Assembly: GCA_963780805.1 (NCBI GenBank)
Contig: CAWADP010000025.1
Location: forward strand, 1 to 64,000
DNA length: 64,000 nt
DNA from: JASHVB01 sp963780805
GTDB lineage: Bacteria; Pseudomonadota; Alphaproteobacteria; Acetobacterales; Acetobacteraceae
Direction of reading: 5' to 3'
Shown: one piece after another, positions 1-8,397 of the stretch
Position numbering within the stretch: position 1 is the first letter of the stretch
How the letters are laid out: each line of letters starts with the position of its first letter
The notes under the pieces: model-generated
Told to the model about the DNA's origin: nothing
Database searches by the model: none
Seen by the model: only the letters and a program-made list of their open reading frames with translations
Translations under genes and position numbers: made by a program

Positions 1-995
1 CTGCTGCAACTCGTGGTGACGCTACGCCGATCGAGGCGGCGCTCGCCGGCATCGACCACCTGCCGCCCGTCCCCGGCGGCGCCACGCGCCAGGAGAGCGT
101 GTGCGTCGGGCTCGAAGCGCTGGCCCCGCATGCACCCGACGTCGTGCTGGTGCACGATGCGGCCCGCCCGCTGATCCCCACGGGCACCATCCCGGCCTTG
201 CTCGACGCACTGAAGGACGCTCCGGGCGCCATCCCCGCGTCGCCCGTCGCCGACACGCTGAAACGCGCAAACCATGCGCGCATCACCGCCACCGTGCCGC
301 GCGACGGTCTGTTCCGCGCCCAGACCCCCCAGGCCTTCCACTTTGGCGCCTTGCTCTCTGCCCACCGCGCCGGCATCAAGGGCGCTACCGACGACGCCTC
401 GCTGCTGGAAGCCGCCGGCCTCCTCGTCGCCATAGTCCCCGGCGCCGAGGACAACATCAAGCTGACCTACCCGGAGGACCTGATCCGGCTGGAGCGAGCC
501 ATGACCGCGCACCTGATCCCCCGCGTCGGCACCGGTTTCGACGTGCACGTGCTGGAATCCGGCCGCCCTCTGATGCTGTGCGGCGTTGCAGTGCCGCACG
601 ACAAGGGCCTGGCCGGCCACTCCGACGCCGATGTCGGCATCCACGCGCTGTGCGACGCGATCTACGGCGCGCTGGCCGAGGGCGATATCGGCCGCCACTT
701 CCCGCCCTCCGAAGCCGCCTGGAAGGATGCCGACAGCGCTCGCTTCCTGGCCCACGCCGCCGCCCGCATCGCCGCCCGAGGTGGAATGCTGACCAATGCC
801 GACGTTACCCTGATCTGTGAGCGTCCGAAGATCGCCCCCCACGCCGAGGCGATGCGCGTCCGGCTGGCGGCTCTGCTGGGGGTGGATCCCGGCCGCATCT
901 CGGTGAAGGCCACCACGACGGAGAAGCTTGGCTTCACCGGCCGCGGCGAGGGCATCGCAGCGCAGGCCGCCGCGACCGTGTTGCTCCCAGCATGA
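1..995 (+). CDS. ispDF: Bifunctional IspD/IspF, 5' end outside the window
   Basis: Two consecutive enzymes of the non-mevalonate isoprenoid pathway in one chain: 4-diphosphocytidyl-2-C-methyl-D-erythritol synthase (IspD) and 2-C-methyl-D-erythritol 2,4-cyclodiphosphate synthase (IspF). The reading frame is open from base 3, with IspD sequence (GGATRQESV, then VLVHDAARPLIP and GAEDNIKLTYPEDL) already present upstream of the first ATG-like codons, so the start lies before the window and only the IspD N-terminus (CTP-binding loop) is missing. The IspF half begins near RVGTGFDVHV and shows the metal ligands in GFDVH and HSDADV and the C-terminal KATTTEKLGFTGRGEG motif. Fused ispDF is common in alphaproteobacteria. 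The stop is TGA at 993-995. Confidence 0.96.
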   Translation, partial: AATRGDATPIEAALAGIDHLPPVPGGATRQESVCVGLEALAPHAPDVVLVHDAARPLIPTGTIPALLDALKDAPGAIPASPVADTLKRANHARITATVPRDGLFRAQTPQAFHFGALLSAHRAGIKGATDDASLLEAAGLLVAIVPGAEDNIKLTYPEDLIRLERAMTAHLIPRVGTGFDVHVLESGRPLMLCGVAVPHDKGLAGHSDADVGIHALCDAIYGALAEGDIGRHFPPSEAAWKDADSARFLAHAAARIAARGGMLTNADVTLICERPKIAPHAEAMRVRLAALLGVDPGRISVKATTTEKLGFTGRGEGIAAQAAATVLLPA

Positions 996-1217
996 TCCGC
1001 CGACGCCTTCTGGCACGAAATAGAAACTCCCCTCCCCTTGTGGGAGGGGTTGGGGGAGGGGTGCATGCACGCAATGACCGCGGTCGTGCGCACCCCTCCC
1101 CCCGGCCCCCCTCGTGCAAGGGGAGCGGGTGTCCTTTCCCCCCTAGGATCGTCGTTTCACTCACGGCGGGTCGGCTGCCAGGCCGGTGGTCAACTCGCGT
1201 GATCCGCCAACACCTTC
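993..1217. repeat. Interspersed palindromic repeat, family I, with conserved tail and flanking direct repeat
   Basis: A G/C-rich palindrome (1025-1140; arms CCTCCCCTTGTGGGAGGGG and its complement) is followed by a conserved non-palindromic tail at 1141-1199. Close copies of palindrome plus tail occur at 56340-56476 and 60006-60166. The block is flanked by an 18-bp near-direct repeat (993-1010 and 1200-1217, two mismatches; TGATCCGCC then RACRCCTTC), as if inserted or duplicated right behind ispDF. The rest of the gap to 1397 holds no convincing gene. Confidence 0.8.
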
Positions 1218-1397
1218 CCGCATGAACTGCCCCCGCATGATCGGCGCTGTGGCGCGCGTCATCGTGACCGCCGTATCGCGCGCCCTATGATCGACCGTAC
1301 GGCCCTCACCGTGATCCGCCGGCTGTGCATGGACAGCGTGAGGGTCCGTCGCCATGTGCACACCGCCCGATCGGGGCAAGCCCGGGATTGAGAACAG

Positions 1398-1712
1398 ATG
1401 ACCAAGCGCTTCTTCGTTGCGGCGTACCTCGGCATGGCTTTACTGGCCGGCTGCGCTACCACGGCGACCACCAACGCCGGCAATCCGTTCCCCCCGGTGC
1501 CGGCACCGATGCAGGAGCCAATCCCCAAGCCGCCGGTCAGCGGCGAAGCGCTGCTGTGGCAGCCCGGCCACTGGGACTGGAACGGCAGCGGCTATGCCTG
1601 GCAGCCCGGCGAATACGTCCCCGCTGCCGGCCACGGCAGCCTGTTCCAGCGTGGCTATTGGCAGCAGACGCCGTCCGGCTGGACTTGGGTGGCGGCTCAC
1701 TGGACGTCATAG
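1398..1712 (+). CDS. Small lipoprotein with YXWGXW-type repeats
   Basis: A 104-residue secreted protein. It starts with a lipoprotein signal (MTKRFF, hydrophobic stretch, lipobox LLAGC with Cys at residue 20), followed by a Pro-rich segment and tryptophan-rich repeats (WQPGHWDWNGSGYAWQPGEY, then GYWQQTPSGWTW). This pattern matches the YXWGXW repeat family of proteobacterial envelope lipoproteins. The mature protein is probably anchored in the outer membrane. The molecular role of the family is not known. No operon partner: the neighbours are about 400 bp away on both sides. Confidence 0.8.
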   Translation: MTKRFFVAAYLGMALLAGCATTATTNAGNPFPPVPAPMQEPIPKPPVSGEALLWQPGHWDWNGSGYAWQPGEYVPAAGHGSLFQRGYWQQTPSGWTWVAAHWTS

Positions 1713-2120
1713 GCGACCGAATTTTGCGGCTTGCGAAAACAGCAACTTCATCCTCTCGGTGAAACTCCGTGTGCACTTGACGCAAGTCTGTGACCGCTGA
1801 GTTTCCTGGCTGCCGGGCGGGTTGAATGGTTGAAAGGAGACTTGCGCGTTTCGCCATAGAGCAGAGCGATATTTGCGACACAGGGGTACACCTCGCCGGG
1901 TCCCTGCACTAGCGACCAGGCGTCACTGGTCAGCGAATGCGCAGCAGGTCGAAGCGCCGGTATGCCGCGGCTAACCGTTTCTCCCGGGTTGGGCCGGCGC
2001 CCGCGGATTATGCCACCCGCACCGTATGCCCGCGAGCAGGCATGCCGGCACCGGCGACGCGAGTTTACCTGCTGTTAATACCGTTGCGGCAGACTGGTCC
2101 ATCGATGGACCGAATTCGAG
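1713..2120. other. Intergenic stretch, nothing recognised
   Basis: 408 bases between the lipoprotein and the chemoreceptor gene. Short open frames here lack family resemblance or a good ribosome binding site. It presumably carries the chemoreceptor promoter, but no clear promoter motif could be picked out. Confidence 0.5.
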
Positions 2121-4112
2121 ATGAACTTGTTCAGCCGCTTGCGGATCAGGACCAAGCTCGCCCTGCTGACGGGACTGTCCGGGCTGGTTCTGGCTGTTGC
2201 AATCTTTGTGGCCGCATCGCTGATTCAGCAGCGCATGATCGACGACCGCATCGATAAACTTAGCGCGGTCGTGCACATATCCATTGGCGTCGCCCAGTCG
2301 CTCGAGAATCAGGTCGCTGCTCACCAGCTCACCCATGACCAGGCGCTGGAGTTGTTCCGCAAGGCAGCGCAGGTGATGCGGTTCGACGCCGGCCAGGGTT
2401 ATGTGTTCGTCCAGACGCTGGACAATGTGCTTGTGGTGCATGGTGCTGATCCGACGCTGGAAAATCGGCAATCGCCGGCGAGGGATGCCAGCGGCACGTT
2501 GCTCACCAGCCGCATCGCGGACGCTCTTCGCAAAGCCGACGAGGGCGCCGTCGCTTATACTTATGCCCGGCCAGGTCAGGCGCGGGCGCAGCGGAAGGTT
2601 GCCTACGTGGCCCGGTTCGCGCCGTGGGGCGTGGTGTTCGCGGCGGGCGCCTATACCGGCGATCTCGATGCCGCGGTGCATGTGCTGCTGTGGAAACTGG
2701 CCTTGTCCGGCGGCGCCATATTGCTCGGCGTGCTCGCCGTGGCGGGGATGATCAACCGCGACATCACCCGCCCGCTGGCCGGCCTGAAGGATGCCATGCT
2801 GCAACTGTCGCAAGGCGATCTCGTGGGTACGGTACCGGGAACGCACCGGCGCGATGAGGTCGGCGCCATGGCAGGCGCGGTGCTGGTATTTCAGAAGGAA
2901 ATGATCAGTGCGCAGCGTCTGGGCGCAGAGCAAGCGCATGCGCGAGAACAAGCCGTCGCGGACAAGAATGCCTCGCTCATCGGCATGGCGGAGACGATCG
3001 AATCGGAAACCACGACAGCCTTGCGTCAGGTGGCCGCCCGCACGACGGATATGACGCAGACCGCGGACGAAATGGCGGAGCTGGCGTCGCGAACCAGCAG
3101 TTCGGCGCACAGCGCGGCGGATGCCTCGGCGCGGGCCCTGGCGAACGTGCAGACCGTCGCCGCCGCCGCGGAACAACTCAGCGCGTCGATCCGGGCGATC
3201 GGCAGCCAGGTTGCGCATTCCAATGTCATGGTAGGCCAGGCGGTCGATGCCAGCCGGGAGACACGCTCCTCCATCGAGGCGCTGAACGAGCGGGTCGGTC
3301 GCATCGGCGCGGTGGCCGATATGATCGGCGAGATCGCTGCCCGGACCAATCTGCTCGCGCTGAACGCGACGATCGAGGCGGCGCGTGCGGGCGATGCCGG
3401 CAAGGGCTTCGCCGTGGTCGCCTCCGAGGTGAAGGCACTCGCCACGCAGACGGCGCAGTCCACCCAGGAGATTGCTCAGCACATCGGTGAGGTGCGCAGC
3501 GCGACCGGCGTGTCGGTCGCGGCCGTGGCGCGGATCGAGCGGACCATCGGTGACATCCACGCCGTTGCCAGTTCGATCGCCGCGGCGATGGAAGAGCAAG
3601 GGACGACCACGGCGGAGATCGCCCGCAGCGTAGCCGGAACGGCGGAAGCGGCGAACGAGGTGACCAGGCGCACAACCGAAGTACTCGCCGAGGCCGAGCA
3701 AACCGGCATACACGCCGGCGACGTGCGCGAGAACGCGGTGGCGCTGAACACTGCGGTCGGCGCGCTGCAGCACTCGGTGATCCGCGTGGTCCGCACCGCG
3801 ACTCCCGAGGTGAACAGGCGGTCGGGGCAGCGGTATGCGGTGGATCTGCCATGCCGGGTGTCGGTCGGCGGCCGCAGCCACGATGCGCGGCTGATCGACA
3901 TGTCCGACTCCGGTGCGCAGGTGTGCGGCCTGCCGCCGGTGCAGCTCGGAGAGCATGGCACGCTGACCGTCGATGGTATCGCCTCGCCGCTGCGGTTCAC
4001 GGTCAGATACAGCGACGGCGACGCACTGCATGTCGCATTCGAACAGGACCCAAAAGCGGCAGCGAGTTTCGGCGGCACGGCGGAGCGGCTCGCCAGCCGG
4101 CGCGTAGCCTGA
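2121..4112 (+). CDS. Methyl-accepting chemotaxis protein with single Cache sensor and C-terminal PilZ domain
   Basis: A 663-residue membrane chemoreceptor. Order: TM1 at about 13-35; a periplasmic single-Cache-like domain at about 40-185 (MRFDAGQGYVFVQTLDN...VVHG); TM2 at about 190-215; a HAMP linker starting NRDITRPLAGL; and a cytoplasmic signalling domain whose hairpin tip reads IGEIAARTNLLALNATIEAA. After the signalling domain, from about residue 564, comes a PilZ domain with both c-di-GMP contact motifs, RSGQR (RxxxR) and DMSDSG (DxSxxG). The receptor should signal to a CheA/CheW complex while its output end can bind c-di-GMP. No che genes are in the window, so it is an orphan receptor. 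The ATG start is supported by the typical N-terminal membrane anchor. Confidence 0.93.
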   Translation: MNLFSRLRIRTKLALLTGLSGLVLAVAIFVAASLIQQRMIDDRIDKLSAVVHISIGVAQSLENQVAAHQLTHDQALELFRKAAQVMRFDAGQGYVFVQTLDNVLVVHGADPTLENRQSPARDASGTLLTSRIADALRKADEGAVAYTYARPGQARAQRKVAYVARFAPWGVVFAAGAYTGDLDAAVHVLLWKLALSGGAILLGVLAVAGMINRDITRPLAGLKDAMLQLSQGDLVGTVPGTHRRDEVGAMAGAVLVFQKEMISAQRLGAEQAHAREQAVADKNASLIGMAETIESETTTALRQVAARTTDMTQTADEMAELASRTSSSAHSAADASARALANVQTVAAAAEQLSASIRAIGSQVAHSNVMVGQAVDASRETRSSIEALNERVGRIGAVADMIGEIAARTNLLALNATIEAARAGDAGKGFAVVASEVKALATQTAQSTQEIAQHIGEVRSATGVSVAAVARIERTIGDIHAVASSIAAAMEEQGTTTAEIARSVAGTAEAANEVTRRTTEVLAEAEQTGIHAGDVRENAVALNTAVGALQHSVIRVVRTATPEVNRRSGQRYAVDLPCRVSVGGRSHDARLIDMSDSGAQVCGLPPVQLGEHGTLTVDGIASPLRFTVRYSDGDALHVAFEQDPKAAASFGGTAERLASRRVA

Positions 4113-4181
4113 TGCACGGTCTGTCAACGCAATGTTAACCCGAATGCCCTAACCAGCACGCGGCAGCATGGCAGGATTCCG

Positions 4182-4403
4182 ATGGCACAGATCCCTCCGC
4201 CTGGCGACGCTCTCTGGGACCGGCTGGTGAGCGGCGCCAAGCCCCACAAGTTCAGCTTGTTTGCCGCGAACATGGCGCTGGCCCGCGCCGTGCGCATCGC
4301 TGCCGGCGATCCGGCGCGCAAGCCGACCATGATCGCGGAACTGCACCAGTTCTTCAGCAAGTACGGCGATGAGGTGGCGGCGGAACTGGGGGCATTGAAG
4401 TGA
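4182..4403 (+). CDS. Small hypothetical protein, translationally coupled to the next gene
   Basis: A 73-residue protein of unknown function, starting MAQIPPPGDALWDRLVSGA. It is predicted soluble and mostly helical with no membrane segment. Its TGA stop overlaps the GTG start of the following gene (GTGA at 4400-4403), so the two are probably co-translated and may act together. I do not recognise a family. Confidence 0.6.
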   Translation: MAQIPPPGDALWDRLVSGAKPHKFSLFAANMALARAVRIAAGDPARKPTMIAELHQFFSKYGDEVAAELGALK

Positions 4404-5425
4404 CAGAAGATCGGACGGACATGCTGCGCACCGTGGACGAAGCCAATCGGCTGATCGCGCAAGGCAGGCGGCTGCACGTCGCCGGTGACGCGTCCGCGCT
4501 TGCCAGGCTTACGCGGGGCAACTGGATGGGCGGCACGATTCCGTATTTCCTCACTGCCGACGGCGGGCGAGTTGAGCGGGAGCGTGTCTTCGTCACCGAA
4601 CTGCCGCCGGAGGTGACCGACATCGACATCGGCTTCGTCGCGCCGGACCGCCTGTCGGACATACCCGACGCCGCACCGTCGCACGGCTTTTGCTTGATCG
4701 CGCTGCCGGCCGGATCGGACGCACACGCGAAATACGCGATCGGCGCGCATGACCTGCCGGGCTTGTTCGACACGCCGGTGATTGGCTGGGTCACCGGCGT
4801 GCACCTCGACGATCTCGGCCAGGAGAAGCCGCTGGTGTTCAACGGTCAAACGGGCGAGGCCGCAAACGACCGGATTGTGGTGCTGCGGGCGCGCGTCGTG
4901 GACCAGGTCATGCCGCGTATCGGCATCATCAACCTGTTTTCGCAAGGCTCCGGCGACCGCTTCGTGTTTGCCGAGACCGGCTTTGCGGCACAGGAGTGCC
5001 GGGTCAACGGCGAAGCCGCGTCGTTCTATGACTATGCCACAGCCAGCCGGCTCGATACGCGGCGTCCGCTGGTGGCTGACCTGTCCGGTGAGCTGATCAA
5101 CGTGAGCTTCCAGGCGATCGACGATACGGCGCGCACCGTGCGCTTCTATGCGCCGGTGCTGGCCGGCGTCGAATACCGCCAGGCAGCGTCGCTCGACGAC
5201 TATCGTGGCTCATTGCTGGAGCATGTCGCCGCTCATCCGGTGACGCCGGCATTCTCCTGCAACTGCATCCTGAACTATCTCTATGCCGGCCTTGCCGATG
5301 ACCGGGCGCTGGCGATCACCGGCCCCGCTACGTTCGGCGAGATCGCCTATGTGCTGCTGAACCAGACACTGGTGTACCTGGAACTCGCCCGGCAAAAAGA
5401 ACCGGCGAAACTCGGCGACCCATGA
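4400..5425 (+). CDS. Conserved protein of unknown function (DUF6976-like)
   Basis: A 341-residue soluble protein. The stretches NWMGGTIPYFLTADGG, IGWVTGVHLDDLG, VFNGQTGEA, FSCNCILNYLYAGL and GPATFGEIAYVLLNQTLVYLE are strongly reminiscent of a conserved proteobacterial family I recall as DUF6976; the family name is from memory. No function is known. A cysteine pair (CNC) near the C-terminus is conserved in what I remember of the family. The family ends about at NQTLVYLE; the last dozen residues here (ARQKEPAKLGDP) read over DNA that in another frame resembles the start of a PemK/MazF toxin, so the natural 3' end may have been replaced by the neighbouring mobile remnant. Confidence 0.75.
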   Translation: MTEDRTDMLRTVDEANRLIAQGRRLHVAGDASALARLTRGNWMGGTIPYFLTADGGRVERERVFVTELPPEVTDIDIGFVAPDRLSDIPDAAPSHGFCLIALPAGSDAHAKYAIGAHDLPGLFDTPVIGWVTGVHLDDLGQEKPLVFNGQTGEAANDRIVVLRARVVDQVMPRIGIINLFSQGSGDRFVFAETGFAAQECRVNGEAASFYDYATASRLDTRRPLVADLSGELINVSFQAIDDTARTVRFYAPVLAGVEYRQAASLDDYRGSLLEHVAAHPVTPAFSCNCILNYLYAGLADDRALAITGPATFGEIAYVLLNQTLVYLELARQKEPAKLGDP

Positions 5426-5714
5426 TTGGTCGTTCAGGACGATAGCTTCGACGCGACCGAACTCGATCACAGTCTGCGCGTTCACCACGGACGAGACCGA
5501 AGCGCCGCTGTTCCGCCCGCCAGTGCAGCGCAACGAGCGCAATGGCCTGCGGGCGGCGTGCCGTCTGATGGTGGACAAGATTTCTATCGTCCCAAAGACC
5601 AAAGTCGGTGCGCGCGTCGGCCGGTTGGACGATGAGGATATTCTGCGGCTCAACCAAGCCGTTCTCGTGTTCCTCGGGCTGGCTGTCTCGCCAAGGACCA
5701 AGCAGGAGGCGTGA
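5404..5714 (+). pseudogene. PemK/MazF-family toxin remnant (5'-truncated, frameshifted)
   Basis: Pieces of an mRNA-interferase toxin lie in successive frames: GETRRP (from about 5404), then VVQDDSFDAT (5429-5458), then, after a one-base shift near 5459, SITVCAFTTDETEAPLF and LMVDKISIVPKTKVGAR ... GRLDDEDILRLNQAVLVFLGL to the stop at 5714. The order matches the PemK/MazF fold (PRPALVVQ, T-loop, MVDKI, C-terminal helix). The N-terminal strand with the start codon is missing and no antitoxin gene precedes it. It sits between the DUF6976-like gene and a recombinase remnant, so it was probably cargo of a lost mobile element. Confidence 0.7.
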
Positions 5715-5732
5715 CGGGCAATTGTACAAAGT

Positions 5733-6119
5733 CTGCGGCTCAAGCGCCTCTATGACGCCATCGAGATCGGTGTCGCAGACCTGGACAACCCGGCATTGAA
5801 GGAGCGCATCGCGGGCCTGAAAGCGATCCGTGATCAGGCCCAAGCCGATTCCGACCGCGCCCAAGCGATGGCGGAAAGCGCAGGGCAGCAGGCGATCACG
5901 CCCTCCATGGTCGAGAAATTCTCCAGGAGCGCCCGCGAGCGCCTCCGGACCGAAGGAGGCGGCTATCGCTGAGAGCTCGGGCGCTGGCCCAACGTGTCGA
6001 GGTCGCGGACGAGCGAAGTCCGCATCATGGGGTCGAAGGGCGATCTACTCAGAACCCTTGCCGCCGCCTCGGGCGTAAAATCGGCTACGCCCGGCGTTCG
6101 CAGTTCTGTTCTGAAGTGG
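5733..6119 (+). pseudogene. C-terminal remnant of a large serine recombinase
   Basis: From 5733 the frame reads LRLKRLYDAIEIGVADL and AGLKAIRDQAQADSDRAQAM and ends at an internal TGA (GGGYR stop, near 5970). After a frame change, RALAQRVEVAD follows, then EVRIMGSKGDLLRTLAAASG and GVRSSVLKWR in a third position. This is the characteristic coiled-coil and C-terminal part of site-specific recombinases of the resolvase/invertase family. The catalytic N-terminal domain is absent. The homology stops at the 3' end of the tRNA-Ser gene, the classic target of such integrases, so this looks like a decayed integration module. Confidence 0.75.
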
Positions 6120-6204
6120 CGGATGGGGTGGGATTCGAACCCACGAGGAGTCGCCCCCTGGCGGTTTTCAAGACCGCTGCCTTAAACCGCTCGGCCACCC
6201 ATCC
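6117..6204 (-). tRNA. tRNA-Ser (anticodon UGA)
   Basis: Read on the minus strand: acceptor GGATGGG pairs with CCCATCC; discriminator G and an encoded CCA end; anticodon stem GCGGT/ACCGC around loop CTTGAAA (anticodon TGA); a long variable arm typical of class II tRNAs; T arm GTGGG-TTCGAAT-CCCAC. Total 88 nt including CCA. It decodes UCA. The recombinase remnant abuts its 3' end. Confidence 0.95.
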
Positions 6205-6381
6205 GGACGCGGCGGACCCTAATCCGCGGCGCGTCACGCCTCAACCTGACGCATCGCTACGCCAGCAACGCCGACGCGAGGCAGGTACCTGCAGGTCCGG
6301 CACTGTGTCGGCGGAAGCGCCGCCCCTGGATCAACTCCCGCGTAAGGTCCCGGATCAAGTCCCAGACCAGGCTGCTCCGCC

Positions 6382-7455
6382 CTACATCCGGTTCGCGCCG
6401 ACGGCCTGTGCCAGGTCCGCCTCGGTGATCCCCAGAGTGCCCGCGGCGGCACAGATATCGCGCCAGGTCGTGTCATCCACCGGAATACCATCCCGCCGCC
6501 GCTGCGCCGCCGAGCGTTGCTCGGGCTCGCCGGGCAGCAGGATCTCGTCAAACCCAGGGGCGGTGCGGCTGGAACGGATATGCGCCTTGGTCGCCTCCAC
6601 CCGCTGGCCGATCGCCGCGGGATCGCCCAACTTCGACAGGTCGATCACCGTCGCCAGCATCGAGTTCAGGATGCCACCCTGCCGCGGCTCGTCGGCCCGT
6701 TGTCCGCCGCCCACCGCCGCCGCCATCACCTCGCACAGCACCGCCATGCCGGAGCCTTTGTGCCGACCGAAGGTCACCAAGGCGCCGGTGTGGTCGCGGA
6801 TGAAGCCGGCGGGGTCCGTCGTGGGCGTTCCCGCGTCATCGATCAGCGCACCTTCCGGCACCGGCACTCCCTTGTTGAAGGCGACGCGTACCTTCCCGGC
6901 AGCGATCGTCGAGGTCGCCATGTCGAGCAAGAGCGACGGCCCGTCCTCCCCCGGGATGGCGGTGCAGAACGGGTTGGTACCGAGGCGCGGTTCGGCGCAG
7001 GCGTACGGGGCGGCGATGTCGCGGTGGTCGGCGACGTTGACGAAGGCGGTGAACACGCAGCCGGCACGGGCGGCAAGCTCGCCATAGGTGCCGATGCGGC
7101 CGACATGCGCGCTGTTGCGCAGGGCCAGCACGCAGGCGCCGATCTCCTTGGCGCGGGCGATCGCACGGCGCACCGCATCGGCCGCCATGCGCTGGCCGTA
7201 GCCGCGCCGGGCGTCGATCACCAGCAGCGCACCGCTGTCCAGCACGGTGGCGGGCGTCTGGTTCGGCACCAGCAGGCCGTCGTGCAGCAGGCGCACATAG
7301 GCGGGCAGCATGCCGACGCCGTGACTGTCATGGCCGGACAGGTTGGCGCGCACCAGGTGGTCGGCGACCTCGGCGGCTTCCGCTTCGGCGCTGCCCATAC
7401 GGGAGGCGATCAGGTGGGTGACGGCGTACAGCGCCTGGGGAGTGAACGTGGGCAT
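6382..7455 (-). CDS. Ldh family (malate/L-lactate dehydrogenase type) oxidoreductase
   Basis: A 357-residue NAD(P)-dependent dehydrogenase of the Ldh_2 family (malate, L-lactate, ureidoglycolate and related 2-hydroxy/2-oxo acids), unrelated to classical Rossmann LDH. Diagnostic stretches are ANLSGHDSHGVGML with the catalytic His, ALRNSAHVGRIGTYGE, RLGTNPFCTAIPG, LLLDMATSTIAAGKVR and FGRHKGSGMAVLCEV. The ATG at 7455 (MPTFTPQAL) fits the family; the frame is open further upstream but that part has no family resemblance. It lies 177 bp downstream of an SDR and an MFS carrier on the same strand, suggesting a catabolic unit for a hydroxy acid or sugar acid. The substrate cannot be read from the sequence. 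Confidence 0.9.
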   Translation of the reverse strand: MPTFTPQALYAVTHLIASRMGSAEAEAAEVADHLVRANLSGHDSHGVGMLPAYVRLLHDGLLVPNQTPATVLDSGALLVIDARRGYGQRMAADAVRRAIARAKEIGACVLALRNSAHVGRIGTYGELAARAGCVFTAFVNVADHRDIAAPYACAEPRLGTNPFCTAIPGEDGPSLLLDMATSTIAAGKVRVAFNKGVPVPEGALIDDAGTPTTDPAGFIRDHTGALVTFGRHKGSGMAVLCEVMAAAVGGGQRADEPRQGGILNSMLATVIDLSKLGDPAAIGQRVEATKAHIRSSRTAPGFDEILLPGEPEQRSAAQRRRDGIPVDDTTWRDICAAAGTLGITEADLAQAVGANRM

Positions 7456-7632
7456 CGGATGTTGCTGGTCCTTGGAAAGAGGAATGCGGCGGCTATTCCT
7501 TGCAAAGAGGAATGCGGCCGCCATGACGGGCGGGATGCGTCCCCATGGGCGGCCGAGTCTTGGGTTGTTGAGACTCCCAACTCTGGCACGAGATGCCGAG
7601 GGGATGTCCACCCCAACGACGACCGGGGCCGC

Positions 7633-8397
7633 TCACTCCGCGGTCCAGCCGCCGTCCACCACCAGCGCGGTGCCGGTGACCAGCGCCGCGGCATCCGAGG
7701 CCAGGAACACGACCGCCCCCATCAGGTCCTCCACTGTACCCAGCCGCCCCAGCTTGATCCGCCGCAACACGTCGTCACGGAACGCCGTGTCCTGGAAGAA
7801 TGGCCGCGTCAGCGGTGTGTCGGTGAAGGTGGGACCGATGGAATTCACCCGCACGCCGTGCGGCGCGAGGTCGATCGCCATTGCCTTCGTCAGCCCCTCG
7901 ATGCCGTGCTTGGTCATGCAGTAAACGCTGCGCCGCGCGCTCCCGACATGCCCCATCTGCGACGACATGTGGATGATCGAGCCGCGCACCCCGGCTTCCA
8001 CCATCCGCCGAGCCACCGCCTGCGCCACGAAGAACGCCGCACGCTGGTTCAAGCCGGAGATCGCGTCGTAGTCATCCTCGGTCACGTCCAGGAACGGGCG
8101 AGGGCGGTTGGTGCCGGCGTTGTTTACCAGCACGTCGAATGGCGCCGCCTGCGCCACCGCCGCACGCACCGCAGCGGTGTCGGTCACGTCCAGCACCAGC
8201 GGCTCCGCACTGCCGCCGTCGGCACGGATTTCCTCCGCCACGGCACCGATCTCCGCCGCCGTGCGCGATACCAGCACCACATGCGCGCCCGCCTGCGCCA
8301 GCGCCGCGGCACACGCCATGCCGATGCCGCGCCCGGCGCCGGTCACCAGCGCGCGACGCCCGTCCAGCCGAAGCGACGGCGTGCGCGGGAGAGTCAT
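7633..8397 (-). CDS. Short-chain dehydrogenase/reductase
   Basis: A 254-residue classical SDR: NAD(P)-binding TGAGRGIG, NNAG, catalytic Ser in SSQMG, YCMTK (Tyr-x-x-x-Lys), and a C-terminal SDAAALVTGTALVVDGGW. The ATG at 8397 overlaps the stop of the upstream MFS gene (ATGA), so the two are translationally coupled. It probably oxidises the compound imported by the carrier, together with the Ldh-type enzyme downstream. Substrate unknown. Confidence 0.9.
   Translation of the reverse strand: MTLPRTPSLRLDGRRALVTGAGRGIGMACAAALAQAGAHVVLVSRTAAEIGAVAEEIRADGGSAEPLVLDVTDTAAVRAAVAQAAPFDVLVNNAGTNRPRPFLDVTEDDYDAISGLNQRAAFFVAQAVARRMVEAGVRGSIIHMSSQMGHVGSARRSVYCMTKHGIEGLTKAMAIDLAPHGVRVNSIGPTFTDTPLTRPFFQDTAFRDDVLRRIKLGRLGTVEDLMGAVVFLASDAAALVTGTALVVDGGWTAE

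Noticed and set aside
1971..4127. 718-residue open frame antisense to the chemoreceptor gene
   Set aside because: It is Arg/His-rich shadow translation of a GC-rich gene with clear Cache, HAMP, signalling and PilZ domains on the other strand.
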